From an uncultured Planctomycetota bacterium (GTDB lineage Bacteria > Planctomycetota > Planctomycetia > Pirellulales > Thermoguttaceae): a stretch of DNA of 10,332 nucleotides. Shown piece after piece: positions 6,587 to 10,332 of the stretch. The notes under the pieces are model-generated. The model was not told the origin of the DNA and searched no databases. It saw only the letters and a list, made by a program, of their open reading frames with translations. Position numbers and translations under genes: made by a program. The stretch lies in assembly GCA_902797455.1 (NCBI GenBank), contig CADBTE010000293.1, positions 1 through 10,332 on the forward strand. The letters run 5' to 3'. How positions within the stretch are numbered: position 1 is the stretch's first letter; each line of letters begins with the position of its first letter.

Positions 6587-7420
6587 TTAATGCGAAGTGC
6601 TGTTTAAGGCCAGGAAGGTCAGAAAAATACCGGAGAGAACCAGGTCGCGGGTGGTCTGGACCGGGCCCGGTATCAACCCGGCGAGCTCTTCCTCCAGGTT
6701 GCGGGCGCCGCCGCCGGTGAGGATCACTGGGGGCTGTGCGCCAAAATTTGCCCGGGCCGCCCGATAACAATAGCTGACCGCGCCGATCTGCGCGGCGTGA
6801 ATGCCGCAAAGGATGCCGTCGACGGTATTGGCGGCCGGCCAGCGGGCCGAGCCGTCTAAGTTTACTTGCGGGAGAAGATCGGTCTTTTCTCCGAGCGACC
6901 CGGCCGCTGTCTGCGGTCCGGGAAAAATCGCGCCTCCTCGGAAGGCCCCGTCGGAATCGACCCAATCTATTTTTGAGGCGGTCCCGATATCGACCACCAT
7001 CACGGCGCGGGAAACCATGTGCCAAGCGGCCAAAGCGCCTAAAAGGCGGTCAACCCCGAGGCGATCAGGACGGTCGTAGCGGTTGACCATGGGAACATCG
7101 GCGGTTTTTATCTGGAAGACCGCGTCGTTCGGGCGTCTGGCCGACAGCCAGTCGAGGAAAGATGTGATCCTCCGACGGTTGACACCGGCTACCGCCCAGT
7201 TGAGTTTCTCGTCACGGCCGTGTCGAAGAAGCCCATCGAGCCAAGCGGTGAGATTGGGAAAGGTCTCGTCGGTGTCGCGCCGATCGTCGATCGGGTAGGG
7301 ATAACGGCTCCCGGGGCCGCGCAGCGCCGGGAGATCGAAAAAGCCGAATTTCCACGCGCTGTTTCCGATATCGACGGCCATGAACCGATGTGCTGTAAGA
7401 GATGTCTCCCCCAAGGTCAC
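6587..7420 (-). CDS. coaX: Type III pantothenate kinase
   Basis: CoaX phosphorylates pantothenate with ATP, the first step of coenzyme A synthesis, and belongs to the ASKHA fold. The 277-residue product shows the phosphate loop AVDIGNSAWKFG (15-26), RPDRLGVDRLLGALAA (117-132) with conserved D124, VVDIGTASKIDWV (142-154) with D144, RGGAIFPG (161-168) and TGGGA near the C-terminus. At 150 there is Lys where many homologues have Thr (GTATT-D), so the third phosphate motif is slightly divergent. I keep the GTG start at 7420-7418: AGGAG stands 8 nt upstream, and GTGA overlaps the xseA stop by 3 nt, a typical coupled junction. The later ATG at 7381 has no ribosome site, although it lies closer to the first motif. 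The length is slightly above the usual 250-260. Confidence 0.9.
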   Translation of the reverse strand: MTLGETSLTAHRFMAVDIGNSAWKFGFFDLPALRGPGSRYPYPIDDRRDTDETFPNLTAWLDGLLRHGRDEKLNWAVAGVNRRRITSFLDWLSARRPNDAVFQIKTADVPMVNRYDRPDRLGVDRLLGALAAWHMVSRAVMVVDIGTASKIDWVDSDGAFRGGAIFPGPQTAAGSLGEKTDLLPQVNLDGSARWPAANTVDGILCGIHAAQIGAVSYCYRAARANFGAQPPVILTGGGARNLEEELAGLIPGPVQTTRDLVLSGIFLTFLALNSTSH

Positions 7421-8715
7421 TTGTCTGACTCCTGTATAACGCTCTTACCGCCGGGCGTGATTGTTTCAATGACACTGGCGATTTCACCATCGGCCAATAG
7501 GGTTCGGATCGACTGGCCGGCAGTGACATCCCGGACGCTCTGAACGAGGCGCCCATCCCCGGTCTGGGAGAGAGAATAGCCCCGGGAGAGGATCGCCAGC
7601 GGGGAGAGCGCCTCCAGCTGCGCGGCGTGCTGACGGAGATTTGACTCAAACCGTTCCAGAACGGTCGAGGCGGCCGTCTCGAGCCGGGTCCCGAGCATAT
7701 CACAGTTTTGCATTCGATTGGCTAACAAGCAGTCCTCCGGTTCGAGGAAGGGACGCCGGTTAGCCAAGGTGTCCAGCTGCTGTTGGGCCAAATCGATCTT
7801 GCGGCTCATGGCCGAATCGAAACGTGCCGAGAAAGAGTCGATCGCGGCAATATACTGTTTGTCGTCCGGAGCGATGACGGTCGCCGCGTTGGTTGGCGTA
7901 CTGGCCATACAATCGGCAACGCGGTCGCAGATCGTCACATCGATCTCGTGTCCCAATCCGGTGACAACGGGCAATCGGCAATTGGCCACCGCGCGGGCGG
8001 TGAGTTCTTCATTAAACGCCTGCAGGTCTTCCATTCCGCCGCCGCCACGAATCAGCGCCACGACGTCGACACGCCTTTGGGGATCGGCGGCATCGGGTGA
8101 GAAGTGCTCGGAGAGAACCCCCAGGGCGGCAGCGATTTCCTTGGGAGCGTCCTGGCCCTGTACCGAGGCGTGGACAACCAGAACATCGACCCGGCGGCTT
8201 CGCTCACGAAGAATCTTGATGAAGTCGCGAATCGCGGCACACCCTCGGCTGCTGACAATCGCGACTCTTTTGGGATGCGGCGGGATCTTCTTTTTTCGTT
8301 CCAGGCGAAAGAGTCCCTCGCTTTCGAGCTTTCGCTCCAAAAGCCGAAGGCGCTGCTCTTGTCCCCCTACTCCCATCTGCTGCATTTGGATGATCTTCAG
8401 CTGGTAATTCCCGCGCTGCGGATAGACGGTCATCGATCCCAAGCAGGTGACAAACATCCCGTTTTGGGGGACAAAATCGAGCTGCTGGGCGAAGTTTCTC
8501 CATATTACCGCCGAAAGAATGGGAGACTCACTGGCGGGGAGTTCCGGGTCTTTGATCGAGAGGTAGATATGCCCGGAAGCTTTATTGATCGAGACGTTGG
8601 CCAGCTCGCCGTAGAGGAGAACCTGCTGAAAATGATTCTCGATCATCGCGCGAAGCTGCGAGGTCAGTTCTGAGACGGAAATAGGTTCGAGGCGATCTCC
8701 AAGAACGGAAAACAT
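7417..8715 (-). CDS. xseA: Exodeoxyribonuclease VII large subunit
   Basis: XseA is the catalytic subunit of exonuclease VII, which degrades single-stranded DNA from both ends in repair and recombination. The 432-residue protein has an N-terminal OB-fold (about 10-110, with VSELT...VLLYGELAN and SGHIYLSIKD) and a catalytic core (about 145-285) with VAIVSSRGCAAIRD, SVQGQDAP, LIRGGGGMEDLQAFNEE and GLGHEIDVTICDRVAD. After these come a long helical, probably coiled-coil region (about 285-375) and the C-terminal LSPLAILSRGYSL domain. The core motif reads RGGGG where most homologues have RGGGS, a mild variation. The ATG at 8715-8713 has only a GAGAGA-like ribosome site. It is the first gene of the minus-strand run and overlaps coaX by 3 nt. 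The small subunit gene xseB, often adjacent in other bacteria, is not in the window. Confidence 0.95.
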   Translation of the reverse strand: MFSVLGDRLEPISVSELTSQLRAMIENHFQQVLLYGELANVSINKASGHIYLSIKDPELPASESPILSAVIWRNFAQQLDFVPQNGMFVTCLGSMTVYPQRGNYQLKIIQMQQMGVGGQEQRLRLLERKLESEGLFRLERKKKIPPHPKRVAIVSSRGCAAIRDFIKILRERSRRVDVLVVHASVQGQDAPKEIAAALGVLSEHFSPDAADPQRRVDVVALIRGGGGMEDLQAFNEELTARAVANCRLPVVTGLGHEIDVTICDRVADCMASTPTNAATVIAPDDKQYIAAIDSFSARFDSAMSRKIDLAQQQLDTLANRRPFLEPEDCLLANRMQNCDMLGTRLETAASTVLERFESNLRQHAAQLEALSPLAILSRGYSLSQTGDGRLVQSVRDVTAGQSIRTLLADGEIASVIETITPGGKSVIQESDK

Positions 8716-8907
8716 CGATTCTCTCTTTCTGACAGCCGGAAATATTGACCTTCACAGTCTATAGGGGGGGAATTGCCTAAGGCCGATTCAAAAGATATTT
8801 TATACGAAGAGGCGGGGTTTGAATAGGTTAAAAAGGCCGACACCCTTCCCCGCTGGCGATGAATCGATAAGTAAAGGCCCTTTTTTTCATGGAGAGCGGC
8901 TTTATAT
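8716..8907. promoter_or_regulatory. Divergent promoter region between xseA and dtd
   Basis: This 192-bp gap must hold promoters for the xseA operon (leftward) and probably for dtd (rightward). It contains the most AT-rich patch nearby (8790-8805). Leftward, TATAAA (8799-8804) on the minus strand is a good -10 candidate but has no recognisable -35. Rightward, TTGCCT (8773-8778), a 17-nt spacer and TATTTT (8796-8801) form a weak promoter candidate. The two -10 candidates overlap on opposite strands, so the transcripts may compete. Short homopolymers (seven G at 8764-8770, seven or eight T near 8881) are present. I see no gene or structured RNA here. Confidence 0.35.
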
Positions 8908-9363
8908 ATGCGTGCCTGTGTTCAGCGAGTCTCCCGAGCCAAGGTCACCATCCGTCCCACCGGTGAGGTGACCGGTCAAATCGGCCGTGGTTTTTTGATT
9001 CTGCTCGGTGTCGGGCGTGAGGATACCGAAAAAGAAGCGCGGCTCCTGATTCGAAAGATCGCCGGCTTGCGTGTTTTCGACGACAGCCAAGGGCGGATGA
9101 ATCTGTCGCTGGCCGATTCCGGCGGGGAACTTCTGGTGGTCAGTCAGTTCACTCTCTACGCGCAATGCAAAAAGGGAAACCGGCCCAGTTTTACCGAAGC
9201 CGCCCCTCCCGAACGGGCCCAAGAACTCTACCGATTCTTCGTCGGTGAGCTTCAGGCCGCTTGCTCTGGAAAAGTGGAGGAAGGGCGATTCCAGGCCGAG
9301 ATGGACGTCGCCTTGGTCAACGACGGTCCGGTCACCATCTGGCTCGATACCGACTATCTGTAA
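8908..9363 (+). CDS. dtd: D-aminoacyl-tRNA deacylase
   Basis: Dtd removes D-amino acids, and glycine wrongly attached to tRNA-Ala, from tRNA, proofreading translation chirality as a cytoplasmic dimer. The 151-residue product is full length. It begins MRACVQRVSRAKVTI, the family's standard N-terminus, and keeps the SQFT motif (79-82, within VVSQFTLYA), the KKGNRPSF stretch (88-95) and the C-terminal NDGPVT (138-143), whose Gly140-cisPro141 pair gives chiral selectivity. GGAGAG (8891-8896) lies 11 nt before the ATG, a rather long spacing. An earlier ATG at 8889 is out of frame. It is the only plus-strand gene here and ends 3 nt before the stop codon of the convergent CvpA-family gene. Confidence 0.96.
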   Translation: MRACVQRVSRAKVTIRPTGEVTGQIGRGFLILLGVGREDTEKEARLLIRKIAGLRVFDDSQGRMNLSLADSGGELLVVSQFTLYAQCKKGNRPSFTEAAPPERAQELYRFFVGELQAACSGKVEEGRFQAEMDVALVNDGPVTIWLDTDYL

Positions 9364-9366
9364 GAA

Positions 9367-10332
9367 TCAAAAAGGCGGGGCGACGCTCTCCGGAGAGAAG
9401 TGCTGCCGATCCAGAACCGTTCCATACCCTGCGGAATCCGTGGTATCGATCTGGACGGCCGCCGCGGTTTGGGAGACGGTTGTTGATGCGGAAGCGCTCG
9501 CCGGGGAGCCGCTCGAAGATGTTGGCGCGGCGGTTTTTCTGGCGGTCATCCGGTCGGTGACCACATCGTTGAGCTGAGCGGCGAGTGTGGAAGCCGTCTG
9601 GCTGATGATCTCTTTCTTCGTCGAGTTGACCAGGTCACGCAGCGAGGAAGTGACTGATTGGCTGTCGTCCGGATCATTGTTAAGCGAGGAGCTTTCCGCC
9701 CGCGACGGGGATCGATCGTTCAAAATGGTTTCCATGCCGCTTGATTTTCCGGAGGCGCCGCTTCGGGAGGGGGAACCGCCTGAGTCGGCCGCGCCGGCGG
9801 CGGATTTAAACCAGCTGACCACCTTCTCGCCGAATTCGGACGTCCCTTCCGGCCAGGGCGACGTTGTCTGGGAATTCGCCGTCTGGGAGTTCTTCGCGGA
9901 GTTATTGTTTTGAGTTTTGCTCTTTAGGATCGACCAAATATCGCGCGAGTCGTCTTTGCTGCCCTGATTGTTGTCGTATCTTTTGGGGTTATCCCCTTTG
10001 GCGGGGGTATTCTTCTCGGTTTTGGCTCGGAATTCCTCTATCGCGTTTTGAACTTTATCATGCGTTTGATCTTCGGGAATATACCTTTGAATGAAGGCGA
10101 TCGATTCGAGCAGAAAACGCCCGCTGGCCGAGTTTTCGACGCAGGCCTTCGTGGTATCACTCCCCATCACGGCGAAGAAAGTGACCACCATACAGATGAG
10201 CAGCCCCTTCACCAGCCCGAGAATCGCCCCCAACTGACGATTAAACCCCTTGATGATGGAGTTGATCATCTTGTTGAGGATTCCCCCGGCCAGGTGGATG
10301 ACGACATTCACCAGGACGAAGATGATGATCAT
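9367..10332 (-). CDS. CvpA-family membrane protein with long low-complexity tail (N-terminus beyond the right edge)
   Basis: At least 321 residues are present. An ATG happens to fall exactly on the window edge, but the family has further N-terminal membrane helices, so the true start is probably outside. The visible part has a hydrophobic stretch at 2-18, then IIKGFNRQLGAILGLVKGLLI (26-46) continuing through VVTFFAVM (49-56), the pattern of the last CvpA membrane segments. CvpA proteins are inner-membrane proteins; E. coli CvpA is linked to colicin V production, and the molecular role is unclear. From about residue 105 to 321 the protein is low-complexity and probably disordered, rich in S, T, N, Q and A. 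Islands at about 162-178 and 224-262 may form helices. Two SPSR copies occur (187-190, 208-211). Most CvpA proteins are only 160-200 residues in all, so the tail is unusual. The fold assignment is fairly sure; the role of the tail is unknown. Confidence 0.75.
   Translation of the reverse strand: MIIIFVLVNVVIHLAGGILNKMINSIIKGFNRQLGAILGLVKGLLICMVVTFFAVMGSDTTKACVENSASGRFLLESIAFIQRYIPEDQTHDKVQNAIEEFRAKTEKNTPAKGDNPKRYDNNQGSKDDSRDIWSILKSKTQNNNSAKNSQTANSQTTSPWPEGTSEFGEKVVSWFKSAAGAADSGGSPSRSGASGKSSGMETILNDRSPSRAESSSLNNDPDDSQSVTSSLRDLVNSTKKEIISQTASTLAAQLNDVVTDRMTARKTAAPTSSSGSPASASASTTVSQTAAAVQIDTTDSAGYGTVLDRQHFSPESVAPPF

Noticed and set aside
9386..9397. Perfect palindrome CTCTCCGGAGAG near the 3' end of the CvpA gene
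   Set aside because: There is no loop space and no U-run on either side. It encodes ordinary residues of the tail and is unlikely to be a terminator.

Overview
The window is a compact, GC-rich bacterial chromosome segment. Nearly all of it is housekeeping genes, and all but one gene lie on the minus strand. The most likely source is a member of the PVC group, with Planctomycetota favoured. That rests mainly on the CvpA-family protein at the right edge, which has a membrane core like planctomycete CvpA proteins and a very long Ser/Thr/Asn/Gln-rich tail, and on loosely conserved promoters. It is inference from recalled family resemblance, not a search result.

Reading along the minus strand from the right edge: a CvpA-family membrane protein cut by the window edge (9367-10332) converges on dtd, D-aminoacyl-tRNA deacylase (8908-9363), the only plus-strand gene. 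Just 3 bases separate their stop codons. A 192-bp divergent gap then leads into a six-gene minus-strand run: xseA, coaX, a GntP-family permease, ruvC, nnrD and mnmE (8715 down to 2381). Its junctions are overlaps of 1, 3 and 8 nt or gaps of 19 and 38 nt, so it is probably one operon. It combines DNA repair and recombination (XseA, RuvC), cofactor synthesis and repair (CoaX for CoA, NnrD for damaged NAD(P)H), tRNA wobble modification (MnmE) and one sugar-acid permease.

A hairpin directly after mnmE separates the operon from metY (961-2241), O-acetylhomoserine sulfhydrylase. metY looks like a single-gene unit, with a promoter candidate (TATACT -10), a leader stem-loop and a clear intrinsic terminator (897-927). 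A 237-bp gene-free stretch follows. Then comes yqgE (105-659), whose start I place at an internal TTG. At the left edge are the first 15 codons of a sugar-phosphate nucleotidyltransferase (1-45), identified by its LAGGGGTRL nucleotide-binding loop.

I see no CRISPR array, mobile element, tRNA, rRNA or defence system, and no convincing undescribed system. The most notable points are the GntP permease inside a DNA/tRNA/cofactor operon, a TKSD instead of NKxD GTPase motif in MnmE, the low-complexity CvpA tail, the metY leader hairpin, and start-site corrections for yqgE, ruvC, nnrD and mnmE.
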